A stretch of 64,000 nucleotides of DNA from Sipunculus nudus (lineage: Eukaryota > Annelida > Sipuncula > Golfingiida > Sipunculidae). The notes below the pieces were generated by a model. That model was not told where the DNA came from and did no database searches. It saw nothing but the letters and a program-made list of their open reading frames with translations. The translations under genes were made by a program, and so were the position numbers. Where the stretch lies: the NCBI GenBank assembly GCA_026874595.1, contig CM049317.1, positions 11,318,382 to 11,382,381 on the forward strand. The letters are read 5' to 3'. Of this stretch, positions 50,276-62,637 are shown piece after piece. How positions within the stretch are numbered: position 1 is the stretch's first letter; each line of letters opens with the position of its first letter.

Positions 50276-51160
50276 TAAAGTACTTGATAAATAATCAATA
50301 TGTAGTGAACATTTTATTAAATTTCACATGCACGGAGTGTTCAAGTATTAAAATTAAAAACCATTGAGACTTCCGGCATTAGCCTGCTTATTACTATTAG
50401 AGATACACAGTCATACCAGTTATGAAAGTAGAACCAAGTTTCACAGAATTATCTGAAACACTGATTGAGTAATGATTAGATACATTGAATAGGCTTCCTT
50501 CACCAGCAAACAAACCTGTCTGTGACCTTTACCTATGAATTTCAAAATTACAGAAGATATTACTAACCTTCCTTCCAATAAACAATTGAAATGTGATCAC
50601 AAAAGGCCAACTGGTTGGTGAATTATAAATATTTAACCAAAAAAAAGGGAGAAAAATTCTTAACCCGAGCTTTAGGAGGAGCCAAAACTAGTTCTTCTCA
50701 TATGCATATGAAATACGTTTAAAATGGGTTACCTGTTTGCTCATTTTAAGACTTAATCAAAAGCTTATAACCTGAGGTGACTGAGGACCCTTATTATTTT
50801 TGTTCATTACAAGCTAATAACAAGTCTACATACTGAAGGCTGCATGAGAAAAGCTTAACTGTTGTGGCTGTGTACCTGATAACTAAATTAATCTCTAACA
50901 GCACTGTCTTCTCAATGAAGGAAACAGAAATGAACCAATAAAACATTCCAATTTGAATAATAACTAACAGGAATGCAGTCAGAGTTATCTAACATTAGAT
51001 ATGGTATAAGCGGTCATTATGAACACTGCCACTGTACTAGTAACAGAGCCAACAAACATGGTTCGCTGTTTAGATGAAAAGACAACAAAGACATTTCTTA
51101 GAAGCTCTGGTGACTCCTGATTGAGCTAAAATGAAATAATTCTAGGAACATATAATAATA
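50276..51160. other. Non-coding 3' flank of the minus-strand TRIM-type gene
   Basis: AT-rich. No further coding sequence is seen; it may hold the 3' untranslated region of the gene that ends at 51,165. Confidence 0.4.
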
Positions 51161-51164
51161 TATT

Positions 51165-53028
51165 TTACACAGGATACATGAATAATTTTAAAGATCCTTT
51201 TGAGTCCACATCATTAATAACATGTTCTCTCACCCAGATATAAGGGTACTTATAGGCAATATCTGTAGGAAAATATATCCCCTGGTCTCTTGTCAAAAGA
51301 TTCCGAACAAAAGTACCTTTCAGATCATATTCGACTATCCTACTATTTCCCATGTCAGCTACCAAAATGTTTCCATTGGCCATTCTTGTTATTCCATAAG
51401 GACGTCTCAGCTGACCATTATCCTCACCCTTTCCACCAAACCGTGTAAATCTCTTGCCTTCAAGATCACAAAGAATTACCATTTGATATCGTCTGTCAGT
51501 AACCACAAGCACAGGTGAACTGCCTGCTGACGTATACAACAAACAGCTGTCCTATTTCAACCAATATATTTTCCTTCTTTGACTGGTTGGACAGGGAAAA
51601 CTGTTGTACCATGTAGTCATGAAGCATATACACACTAATGTCATGAATAGCCATGGCTGCTACAAATGGGATTGGGGGATCCAGCCTGTGAGTTTCTGAT
51701 AAAACTCCTTCTGAAATCTTAAATATTTGTGTCCCCTCACTGTTTACAAGATATATGTCATTGTTGGACACAAAAGAAGCATTGATTTTTTCACTTTGGT
51801 GCAACACCTTGGCCATACCATCCAGATTAAAGGTGTATACAGTTTCTTTGTCCCTGTTACACACTACAGCCTCTCCCGCTTGAGAAACATTAATGTTATA
51901 TGGCATACCCAATTCAGTATCTTCATTACATTTGATCTTTTTCACAAGCACAGGGGCAGGACTGTCAAGTGATTTGCATAGAGCTCCTTCTATACCACAC
52001 ACAAGATTACATCTTTCAATTGCTTCCATGACTTCTTTGATCCCATGTAAGTGACAGCAGTCTGTAGATAAGCAATCTGGTTCGGGCAAAGACCAATGCA
52101 TAGCTGTTACTGATTGAATAGACTCCTTAACTGCCCCAGCTACCTTCCCTAAATTCAGTAAGAGAGCTTCTCTTTCTAACTGGAAAAGTTTCTCACTTTC
52201 TTTGATGACACATGCAATCTTCTCCGTGTCATCCCTATAATTTTGAAAAATCTTGTCAATTTTGTCCCGATGTTCCTTCTTGTGTTGGGCAACGGCTTCC
52301 GTCACCATACTGTCAACCGCTCTCTTTATCTCTTCACCCGCCTCTATTATTTGTTCTTCTGATAAGCATTGCTTGTTAAGACACACCTGAATTTTGCTTT
52401 CAATTTCTGCATTACATAATGACACTCTCTCCATGAGTTCCTCTTTCATCTTTTCGAGCTTAGCTTTGACTTCCTCTAAGCCAGTTTCGGTATCAACTAC
52501 TGTATGGTCTTTATGATTTTCAGAAAACATGCAGTCACCACAACCAGCTGCTGAACATGTGACACACACGTAATCCAATGGTGTGGAATGTAACTTGCAA
52601 ACGGCAAGGACAATAGTATGTGTAGATAATAGAGTAGTATCCTTGTGAGCTTCTGCACATGGCTTACATAACCTTTTGCTGCAGTTTTTACAAAAAGCTT
52701 CAGCTATTTTGGATTTTCCTTGGTTTTCACAAACCTGGCAGAGTGAAGTGACTGTTTTCCTTTTTGCAATAGCAGCAATTTCCTGCACATTGAAGTCTAT
52801 TGGTAAGCTTTGAATACCCTGTGTGGGGAGTCTTGTTCTTGCCCGGCATACTGGGCATTCCACATGTGTATCTGTTCCATGACCCTGAAGGATACGGTTT
52901 CTGTGCCATTTAACAAGACACTCTTGACAAAATGAATGGAGACAATGTAACCCCCTAGGAGTCCGCTTATCCTTATTCTCCATACAAATGCTGCATGTCA
53001 GAGACATGGTGTTTTCATGGGCAGCCAT
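51165..53028 (-). CDS. TRIM-type RING / B-box / coiled-coil / NHL protein, frameshifted near its end
   Basis: Likely a cytoplasmic E3 ubiquitin ligase of the TRIM type (family knowledge). The start is ATG 53,028-53,026; an ATG six codons upstream lies across a splice-acceptor-like TTTTAG. From the chosen Met, the RING is at 12-61, C3HC4, spaced C-x2-C-x13-C-x-H-x2-C-x2-C-x20-C-x2-C. B-box 1 covers about 97-140 and B-box 2 144-176 (CKLHSTPLDYVCVTC, then CGDCMFSENHKDH). A coiled coil follows at about 183-290 and a beta-propeller region from about 370. The reading shifts frame at about 51,533-51,548. The second frame holds a clear NHL repeat (FGGKGEDNGQLRRPYGITRM, ILVADMGNSRIVEYD) and ends at 51,165. 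Coding is in one exon. The shift may be real or an assembly error. Confidence 0.88.
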
Positions 53029-53038
53029 CCTAAAATTT
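53029..53038 (-). promoter_or_regulatory. Conserved splice-acceptor-like site before the TRIM-type start codon
   Basis: On the minus strand TTTGTAAATTTTAG directly precedes GATGGCTGC. The paralog at 61.26 kb has TTTGTAAATTTTAG before GATGGCTAC, and the + strand copy has TTTATTTAAG before GATGGCC. This fits an intron in the 5' untranslated region whose acceptor abuts the start codon. Confidence 0.55.
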
Positions 53039-53039
53039 A

Positions 53040-54240
53040 CAAACAATATATATATTAATATAAATACAAACAGCGAAATTTAAAAAGTAACAAATATTGG
53101 ATTTGGATATGTTAAGGTCATTTGATCTCCTGCTTTCTGTATGGGACTAAATTGAATAGAGGCTGTTACAGACATGACATCATTGATCATGGAGGAAGAC
53201 TATTTTATGTCATAAATTATGTGCAATAATTTTGTAGGACCATAAGTCACAGGATGAGCAATTGGATCTTATTTATTTAAACAATTTTGTATGTTAATAA
53301 ATCTATGCTATAATCTGATTTTAAATTAAATTTTAGCTTTTTGGGGGGGGGGGCTTGAGTTCTAAGTTAAATTTTGAAAATTCATTATTTTTAGCTGCAG
53401 AATGACTTACTCCCCATATGTGGCAAGATGACAAAAACCTGAAAATCTGTGAAGTGTGTAATACACAAGTCACACATGCGTCATGATGCTCATCTGACAT
53501 GCATGATATATAGCAATATGGCTAACATGCAAAACTTTTATTCACAGGTTCAAGAATTAATACTGGAACATGAGTGACCAGTGTTTATCATTTAACAAGT
53601 GACACTTAGTTGACCATGTCATGAAACTCAGCCAAAAATATGACCTATTACATTATGGACTAATATTCATGATTTTTATCATGTGTTTTATCATGCAAAT
53701 TGTGTTCTGGAAACTTTTTAGGATTCACGACAGAAATATATATTCCTTGATAAAGCACATTACGGGTACTTAGACTCAGGCTAAATATATGACTGATCAA
53801 TTTTTCATTCTTAAAATAAAATTAAACAGGGCAAAGATTGGTCAGAAGTTTTAGATAGCACCACTGATGTCAAAGAATGAACAAAGCTATCTGGGATATA
53901 CAAGGTGCATTGTACATGCACTGTGAATATGAAAGCAATCAATGCATAAATCATTTTGAAGCAGATTGGACATATTATTTTCAAATTTCATGTCACCAAA
54001 TCACATTTTTGAAGATCTGTTTTGGCTAACCTTTCTTAATTATTGCAGGAATGAGGGAAAAAGTCTGATAAATGAAAACATTTACTCTCAGTAATAAATC
54101 TGATGGAATCAATGTGGTCTTATTTTGTTTTAAATCATATTTAATTCAAAGTGATATTATAAATAACATGCTGTCAAATCTATCAGGATTTTAAACTGTG
54201 TAATATGCAGATATGCCAAAAATCAATACAATTTAAATAC
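53040..54240. other. Non-coding stretch upstream of the TRIM-type gene
   Basis: AT-rich. No first exon or promoter could be identified. A G10 run lies at 53,343. Confidence 0.4.
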
Positions 54241-54242
54241 AA

Positions 54243-54330
54243 CGGACCCATGGGTCACATCGCTCAGCTGAATTTTGGAAAATAATAGTAACTGCAAAAA
54301 TATTTTTATTTCTTTTAGTTTTTCATGTAT
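54243..54330. repeat. Dispersed repeat head (CCCATGGGTCAC family)
   Basis: GACCCATGGGTCACATCGCT followed by CAGCTGAATTTTGG, closely similar to 33,727-33,800. Confidence 0.6.
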
Positions 54331-55084
54331 ATTATCATTAGAGAGAAAATGGCCCTGCTTAAATGAAACTCTGTAAATTATAGAATAATGGACATGAGCT
54401 AAACCATTTAGTGATGCACCAAGGGAACAAATAGACCTATGGTAAGTGTTATATAAAAGTAACATTTCATAAACAAATAATGTGTAAAGGTAATTAAGTT
54501 TTCAAAAGTTAAATATATGGCCATATGAGTTAAAAGTTAATCCCACAAAGTTTGACCAATATTCCTAATCTTAATACTGGTACTAAGTTAACTGTGTTAT
54601 TCACAACTAGGCCCCGCCAACTTTAAGAGATTTGAATGAAATGCTACAAAGTATTTATATCTTCTTAAATCTTAGATCCTAATATTTTATCCCATTTGAA
54701 TATTAGGATTAAATTCCTGAATTTTTTTCTTTAAAACAATCAAAATTGTCCAAGTCTCACTAAAAAGAATTTATTTAACATTAAAATTATAAGATTCATC
54801 TTGTTTATTAGTCCTGTGTATTGAAGGGGTGGGTGGGGGGAGGGGTCTCTGTTGTTACTGTTCGGTGCTGAAAAAAGATTCATCTAATTCATAGTACAGG
54901 TCTGTCATCAGAATGGGGGGGGGGGTGCCAGAGAAAAAGGCTCCCTGTGGTATGCTATTTACTGCAGACAGCCTGATAAAGCTCAACTCAGTGGAGAGAG
55001 CTGCACTGAATGACCTGCAGTCACCAAAGTGGACTGCTTGACAATGTAAGGGAATACAGCAAGAGCCTCCAAAAAAAATTCAGT

Positions 55085-55560
55085 AACTAGCCTGATTTTG
55101 CAGCTTTTATTTTCAAATTTCAGATTTTAACAGATTAAATACTTATGTGCACATGCAGTGAAAATCAAATCCACAGTACTTCCAGGAAAAAACGTGCCGT
55201 GGCCAAAGTTGGGCAAAATTTAAGGTACCAATATTTATTTTTGCTAATATTTTAAAAAATTAAAAAGGTTTTGATCTAATTTTGGGTATACAATTTTATT
55301 TTGATTAATTAAAGTTATATTACTGGAAAAAAAGTCCTTAGCTTTAACATGTTTTGTGTTAAGCGATTAAATATCTTTCTTGATTTTTTACAAAATGCAT
55401 TATGTTTGAGCCCATAACTTTTTTAAATTATATAATACAGACCTTATTCCTGGCATGTACATTAAATAGAGGAATATTTATGGTAAATATGAGGAAAAAC
55501 AGATGAGTGGTTTTGATATTAGGCAGTCCTGAAGTGTGAAAATAGGTTTTAAATAAAACA
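55085..55560 (+). repeat. Dispersed repeat, copy 3
   Basis: Direct relative of 34,850-35,310: CGTGCCGTGGCCAAAGTTGG, AATTTTGGGTATACAATTTT, AGTCCTTAGCTTTAAC and AGTGGTTTTGATATTAGGC in the same order. Confidence 0.7.
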
Positions 55561-58500
55561 AGTGGCCCATGGGCCATGACGCTCAGCTGAATTCAAGGAA
55601 TGTTGAACAATGAGCAAAATGACTGCCAGAGTGCAAACAAATCATGAATTTTGTGAAGAGTTCTTAGAAATGGGTTTCAGTGGGCTTTTGGACAGATGAC
55701 ACTTCATTTGAAGGTCTCATTAATAGAAAAAAAAATGTATAACAATTTGAGAAAAAAAATACAGGTAGTGCCACCAGTCTGCAGGAACTGATGAAACACT
55801 TCATGATCAATATATATCCAAAGAATCATGGCTATCAAGGCATTAGTTATTCAGATACTGAAGCTTTTGTTTGTATCAAATTTTTAATTATTCTTGGGGG
55901 TATTTATGAGCCCTATAGCTTGGAGAATATGGGTAACAAAAACCTAATTTCAGGTTTCCAAGGAGCTTTTTTAATAGTCGTCCTGGATGTAAAGTAAGAA
56001 GATTCTAGGTACAGCAGTTACAGTTTGTGGCAAGTTAACAGATGACCACTTCATTTGAAGGTCTGGTCTCATAAACAGAGATAAAATGCCTAAAAATTGA
56101 AAAAAAATACAGTTGGAGCCACAAGTCTGCAGAAACTGATGCAACATCTTATGATTAATATATATGCCATAAATCATGACCATCAGTGATGTAGTTAATG
56201 AGATATTGAAGTTTTTGTATGAAATTTTTCACTATTCTGGGGGGTACTTTGGGGCCCCATAGCTCATAGGATATGGGTAACAGAGACCTAATTTCTGGTT
56301 TCAATGGAGACTTTTCATAGGTCTCTCAGAATGTCAAGAATGAAGATTCTAGGTCCAGTCTTTACGATTTGTGCCCTGTTAACAGATGTTCACATTTTTA
56401 AAAGGTCTCAAAAATAGAGAAAACAATTCGTAAAAAAATATAAAAAATAGAGGTGGCAAACCCAGGCTGCAGAAACTGATGAAACATCTCATGATAAATA
56501 TATATGCCAAAAATTACGACCATCAGTGATGTAGTTAATGAGATATTGAAGTTTTTGTATGAAATTTTTCACTATTCTGGGGGGTACTTTGGGGCCCCAT
56601 ACCTCCAAGGATATGAGTAACAGAGACCTAGTTTCTGGTTTCAATGGAGACTTTTCATAGGTCTCTCAGAATGTCTGGAATGAAGATTCTAGGTCCAGTC
56701 TTCACGATTTGTGCCCTGTTAACAGATGTTCACAATTTTTAAGGTCGCAAAAATAGAGAAAAAAATTCGTAAAAAATCGAAAAATACAATTGGCGCCACC
56801 AGTCTGCAGAAACTGATGCAACATCTCATGATTAATATGTATGTCAAAAATCATGACCATCAGTGATGTAGTTAATGAGATATTGAAGTTTTTGTATGAA
56901 ATTTTTCACTATTCTGGGGGGTACTTTGGGGCCCCATTGCTCATAGGATATGGGTAACAGAGACCTAATTTCTGGCATCCATGGAGACTTTTTTTTATAG
57001 GTCTCTCAGAATATCAAGAATGAAGATTCTAGGTCCAGTCTTTACGATTTGTGCCCTGTTAACATATGTTCACATTTTTAAAGGTCTCAAAAATAGAGAA
57101 AACAATTAGTAAAAAAAAAAAAAAAAAAAAAAATAGAGGTGACAAACCCAGGCTGCAGAAACTGATGAAACATCTCATGATAAATATATATGCCAAAAAT
57201 CATGACCACCAGTAATGTAGTTAATCAGATATTGATGTTTATGTATGAAATTTATCACTTTTCTGGGGGGTACTTTGGGGCCCCATACCTCCAAGGATAT
57301 GAGTAACAGAGACCTAATTTCTGGTTTCAATGGAGACTTTTCATAGGTCTCTCAGAATGTCAAGAATGAAGATTCTAGGTCCAGTCTTCACGATTTGTGC
57401 CCTGTTAACAGATGTTCACATTTTTAAAGGTCTCAAAAATAGAGAAAAAAATTCGTAAAAAATCGAAAAATACAATTAGCGCCACCAGTCTGCAGAAACT
57501 GATGAAACATCTCATGATTAATATGTATGACAACAATCATGACCATCAGTGATGTAGTTAATGAGATATTTAAGTTTTTGTATGAAATTTTTCACTATTC
57601 TGGGGGGTACTTTGGGGCCCCATAGTTCGAAGGATATGGGTAACAGAGACATAATTTCTGGTTTCCATGGAGACTTTTCATAGGTCTCTCAGAATATCAA
57701 GAATGAAGATTCTAGGTCGATTCTTTACGATTTGTGCCCTGTTAACAGATGTCCACATTTTTAGTGGTAAAAAAAAATAGAGAAAGAAAATCGTAAATAA
57801 TCGAAAATACAGGTGGCGCCACCAGTCTGCAGAAACTGAAGGAACATCTCATGATCAATATGTATGCTAAAATCATGACCATCAGTGATGTAGTTAATGA
57901 GATATTGAAGTTTTTGTATGAAATTTTTCACAATTCTGGGGGGTACTTTGGGGCGCCATAGTTCGAAGGATATGGGTAACAGAGACTTAATTTCTGGTTT
58001 CCTTGGAGACTTTTCATAGGTCTCTCAGAATGTCAAGAATGAAGATTCTAGGTCGATTCTTTACGATTTGTGCCCTGTTAACAGATGTTCACATTTTTAA
58101 AGGGGAAAAAATAGAGAAAAAAATCGTAAGTAATCAAAAATACAGGTGGCGCCACCAGTCTGCAGAAACTGATGGAACATCTCATGATCAATATGTATGC
58201 TAAAATCATGACCATCAGTGATGTAGTTAATGAGATATCGAAGTTTTTGTATGAAATTTTTCACTATTCTGGGGGTTACTTTGGGGCCCCATAGCTCGAA
58301 GAATAGAGAGAAAAAAAAATAGAGGTGACGATTTGTGCCTTGTTAACGGACAGACGGCCGGATGGCCGGACGGCCAGACGGACGACGGACAAAGAGTGAT
58401 CGCTATAGCTCAAATGACTTACAGTCAGCTGAGCTAAAATAAATCGTAAAAAAATAGAAAAAATACAGGTGGCGCCACCAGTCTGCAGTAACTGATGGTA

Positions 58501-59240
58501 CTCTACATGATCAATATCAATGCAAGGAATCATGGTGATCAATGCATTAGTTGTTCAGATACTTGAGCTTTTGTTTCAAATTTTTCATTATTCTGGGGGG
58601 TACTTTGGAGCCCCATAGTTTGAAGAATATGGGTAACAGAGACCTAATTCCAGGTTTCCAAGGAGATTTTTCATGGACCTCTCTGGATGTAAAGTAAGAA
58701 GATTCCAGGTCCAGGGGTTACGAATTGTGCCTTGTTACGGACAGACGGCCGGATGGCCGGACAGCCGGACGGACGACGGACAAAGAGTGATTGCTATAGC
58801 TCAGATGACATAGTCAGCTTAGCTAAAAATAGAGAAAAAAAATTTTAAAAATTTGAAAAAATACAGGTGGCGCCACCAGTCTGCAGGAACTGATGGAACA
58901 TCTCATGATCAATATGTATGCCAAAAATCATGACCATCAGTGATGTAGTTAATAAGAAATTGAAGTATTTGTATGAAATTTTTCACTATTCTGGGGGTTA
59001 CTTTGGGGCCCCATAGCTCGAAGAATAGAGAGAAAAAAAAATAGAGGTGACAAACCCAGGCTGCAGAAACTGATGGAACATCTCATGATCAATATGTATG
59101 CCAAAAATCATGACCATCAGTGATGTAGTTAATAAGATATTGAAGTATTTGTATGAAATTTTTCACTATTCTGAGGGTTAATTTTGGGCCCCATAGCTCA
59201 AAGAATATGGGTAACAGAGACCTAATTTCTGGTTTCCATG
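55556..59240. repeat. Large tandem array, ~338-bp unit with GGTGGCGCCACC core
   Basis: It opens with the head AAACAAGTGGCCCATGGGCC and GACGCTCAGCTGAA. About eleven units follow, marked by CTGCAG and AACTGATG at about 55,779, 56,127, 56,467, 56,804, 57,152, 57,490, 57,827, 58,160, 58,483, 58,880 and 59,060. Each unit also has TTTTTGTATGAAATTTTTCA, GGGGGGTACTTTGGGGCCCC and TCTAGGTCCAGTC. Tails with GACGGACGACGGACAAAGAG, then CAGTCAGCTGAGCTAAAA, occur at 58,350-58,440 and 58,737-58,828, so at least two elements ended inside the array. It fills the gap between the two minus-strand TRIM-type genes. Confidence 0.85.
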
Positions 59241-59395
59241 GATTTCCAGCAGAAAAGGACCTAATTTTGAATAATGTGGACTTTGATTCTAAAGAAGATA
59301 ATTATAAATAGAGACCATTTCAATACATAAAAGATTTAAAATCAAACACAATCTTTTTTCAAGGAACAAAATAACATTGATGGATATATGATTGA

Positions 59396-61257
59396 TTACT
59401 TATACAGAAATACTTTTACAGATCCCTCCCATAAATCTTCTCCGAACGCTACATGTTCCGTGACCCAGATGTATGGGTACAAACAGGCAACATCCGAAGG
59501 ATAATGTATTCCATCAGCTCTTGTCAACAAACGTGCCGTCTGGATCGTACTCTACTATCCTGCTATTCCCACGGTCAGCCACCAAAAAGTCTCCGTTGGC
59601 CATTCTTGCTATCCCATTGGGACGTACGAGCTGGCCGTTGTTCTGTCCTTTGCCGCCAAACCTTCGTATTTCATTTCCTTCAAGACCACAGATTATTACC
59701 ATGTGGGTCCCTCTGTCGGTTAAGGCAAGTACTGATGCACCACCGGCTGACGTGCAAATAAGAGAGCCAGGAGACTTGGTTTCAATTCCAAAAAATTCTT
59801 TGCTGGTCTGGTCTGTGAGGGAATACTTTAAAACCCTGTTTTCATGAAAGAAATACGCACTGTCTTCATGAATGGCCATCGCCGTCGTCCATGGGATCGG
59901 AGGATCGAGCCTTAGAATTACCAGTAGCCCTCCTTCTGATACCTTCAGCAATCTGGTTCCTTCGCTGTTTACAAGGTATACATCGTCATTGGATACGCAA
60001 GACGTGATAACGTTGCCCGTTCCATGTAGAGCTTTGTCCGTACCGTCCTTCTTAAGGATGTGTACTCTTCCTCCACCACGGCTGCACACAACAGCGCCCC
60101 CTGTAGGTGTCACATTAACGGTCCATGGCAGGTCTAAACCAGTATCACCACCACACCGAATCTCTTGTATAAGCTCAGGTAGAGGACCGTCGGGTGATCT
60201 GCAAAGAGCGCCGTCTATATCACACACAAGAGTACAACTTTTAAGAGCTTCCATGACCTCATCAACACCGTCAATACAGCAGCAATCTGTTGAAACGTGA
60301 GCTGGTTCAGGTAGTGACAAAAGTGTAGCTGTTACCGAGTCAAAAGAGTGTTCAACCGATCCGGTTACCTTCCCTAAATTCAATAATATTGTCTCACTAT
60401 CTCCCTGAAACAAATTTGTCACATCTGTAATAACAGATTCCGTCTTTTTAGTATCATCTGTGTAATCCCGGAAAATATCCTCAATTTGTTTCTGGTGTTC
60501 CTTTTCGTGTTGTTCTATTATTTCTGCAACAAATTCGTCTACTGTCCTCTTCATATGTTCACCAGCCTGTTTTAATCGTTCTTCTGATTCGCACTGTTTC
60601 GTAATACACATGTGTTTTTTACTTTCAATCGCGGCGTAACATGCTGCTACTTTATCCATCAGTTCACCTTTCATCGTCTCGAGCTTAGTTTTAACTTCCT
60701 TTAATCCGCTTTCGGAGTCCAAAATTGTGTGGTTTTTGTGTCGATCGGAAAACATACAGTCAACACAAACGGCTGACGAGCAAGTGACACAAACGTAATC
60801 CAATGGGATGGCATGCAACGGACAAATAGCGTGAACAACCGTATGTGTGGAGAAAAGAGCAATATTCCTGTGTGCTAGAGCACACGGCCCACATAAACGC
60901 CCACATAAATTTTTTTTTACAAAATGATTTCGCAGATTCGGATTTGCCTTGGTGTTCACACACCTGACAGAATGCAGAGACAGTTGTACGTTTTGCCAAA
61001 GCAGCAATTTCTTGCACATTAAAGTCTATGGGAAAACCCTGTATCCCTCTTCTCGGAAGTCTTGCTTTGGACCGGCATACCGGACACTCGACTTGTGTAT
61101 CTGTGTCACCACCCTCTCGAACACGGTTATTGTGCCATTGAAGCAGACATGTCTCGCAAAATGAATGAAGACATGGCAAAGCCCTGGGTGTTCTCTCATC
61201 CTTATTTTCCAAACAAATGCTGCACGTCAAAGGGTTGGTTTTTTCTTTAGTAGCCAT
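59396..61257 (-). CDS. TRIM-type RING / B-box / coiled-coil / NHL protein, with two frame changes
   Basis: Close paralog of the gene at 51-53 kb. The start is ATG 61,257-61,255 behind the same acceptor-like TTTTAG. The RING is at residues 12-61 with identical spacing, followed by the PIDFNVQEIAALAKR linker and B-box 1. At an A9 run (plus positions 60,910-60,918) the frame slips. The next frame carries the rest of B-box 1 (CGRLCGPCALAHR), B-box 2 (ICPLHAIPLDYVCVTC), the coiled coil, and an NHL-type propeller with FGGKGQNNGQLVRPNGIARM and FLVADRGNSRIVEYD. It stops at 59,514. Another frame continues with YPYIWVTEHV and ends at TAA 59,396-59,398, as in the paralog. The second break looks like a small deletion. 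Likely an E3 ligase by family; activity of this copy is doubtful unless the shifts are assembly errors. Confidence 0.85.
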
Positions 61258-61267
61258 CCTAAAATTT
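61258..61267 (-). promoter_or_regulatory. Conserved splice-acceptor-like site before the second TRIM-type start codon
   Basis: On the minus strand TTTGTAAATTTTAG precedes GATGGCTAC, matching the site at 53,029 base for base over the acceptor. Confidence 0.55.
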
Positions 61268-61269
61268 AC

Positions 61270-62635
61270 AAAACTATACTGTATCTTTGAAATTATACGA
61301 ATCGAATGTAAGATTTATGAATATGAACAGTCAGTAGATCAAAATGTATTTTTTTTTCCAAGAGCTCGTAATGACTGTAGTAATAGGCATTTCTCATCTT
61401 AGAAGCGAATTGAACAATGACGTTTCATGATGAACACTAGTATAATATATCAAAATTAGGCATAATTCATTAAATTACAATAGCCTACTATTTCAATGCC
61501 CGGTGTCTTTGGCCCTGGTATAAATTTAATCGAATGATGAGTACAGCCTTACCCTCTTAAAGCGATGATATTTGACTGAAGGTGTTAAGATGCAGTGATG
61601 TATCATACGCATTCGGTTTCACAGTAAAGTTTTAGATAAATTTCCGTCACGCCTGAAAAACTGATTTCGCCATCTCGAAAGATCATCTTATTTGTGAACG
61701 ATGGATTATGACCTCTGGATCATGACCCCTTGATTACTCCAAGCACCATGTACACAAAACAACTTCGCATTATTATATGAAAAAAAACCTTTTCTCCGAA
61801 CGGCTAAAGTTTATTCTTAAACATATCCTCTGTCTAAGAGTCAATGGACTATAAATGGAGTATACCTGACCAAACAGTAATATTGATATATTATCAGGCA
61901 TTATTAAAGGCCTTTGATAGACCACAGATACTTACGTCAGAGAGCCAGCCTTTAGTCTGTTCACAACCAGTCCATTAACACCCTGGAGTCCTATACACAT
62001 TGACCCCCACAATGTGTTATTTTCAACAGAAACTGTTTAGTGTAATACTATTAAACAGCTATTAGCTGTCAAAGGAGCCATATACGTGTATCTTCAATTT
62101 ACCACTCGGTTACCTCATGACCTCATTATAAGAGCTGCCTCGATAAGAGGAAATACTTTGTACTCTGATCACATTATGCGGTGACCTTTGCCTGTAGTTT
62201 TTGTTGACATAAACTGATCGATAAGCATTTGGAAAGGTAATGACAGTTTTGACAAATGTTATCCAACCTGTGTATGTCCTACTTGTTACTTGTTGTACTT
62301 ATCCTTTGACTTATCTTATCTGTACATACGATCAAGGATTATTAAATACAATCAAGCTTTGCCTTTAGATACATATTTGATTAATCCCAAGACGATAATC
62401 TTGAGTTTAAAATATAGAATAAGGATAATTTCTGAGAAACCAAAGCATGATGTTTACTGTAAATTTGCATGATCATATGATCCTTAGCTTCTCCAAAACG
62501 ACTTCACATAAAACCCGTGACTTTTGGTATTAGGCGTTCGATGACTGTTTTGTAAAGTATTGGCATTTGTTTGGTCTATCGTCCATTAACACCTGCAAGC
62601 CATGCCTGTTTTCATGAGATGGTAAATTCCGAAAA
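61270..62635. other. Non-coding stretch upstream of the second TRIM-type gene
   Basis: No first exon or promoter could be identified and no repeat family was recognised. Confidence 0.4.
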
Positions 62636-62637
62636 TA

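Noticed and set aside
55556-59240. CRISPR-like array
   Set aside because: Units are about 338 bp and similar along their whole length, with no short repeat/unique spacer pattern, in animal DNA.
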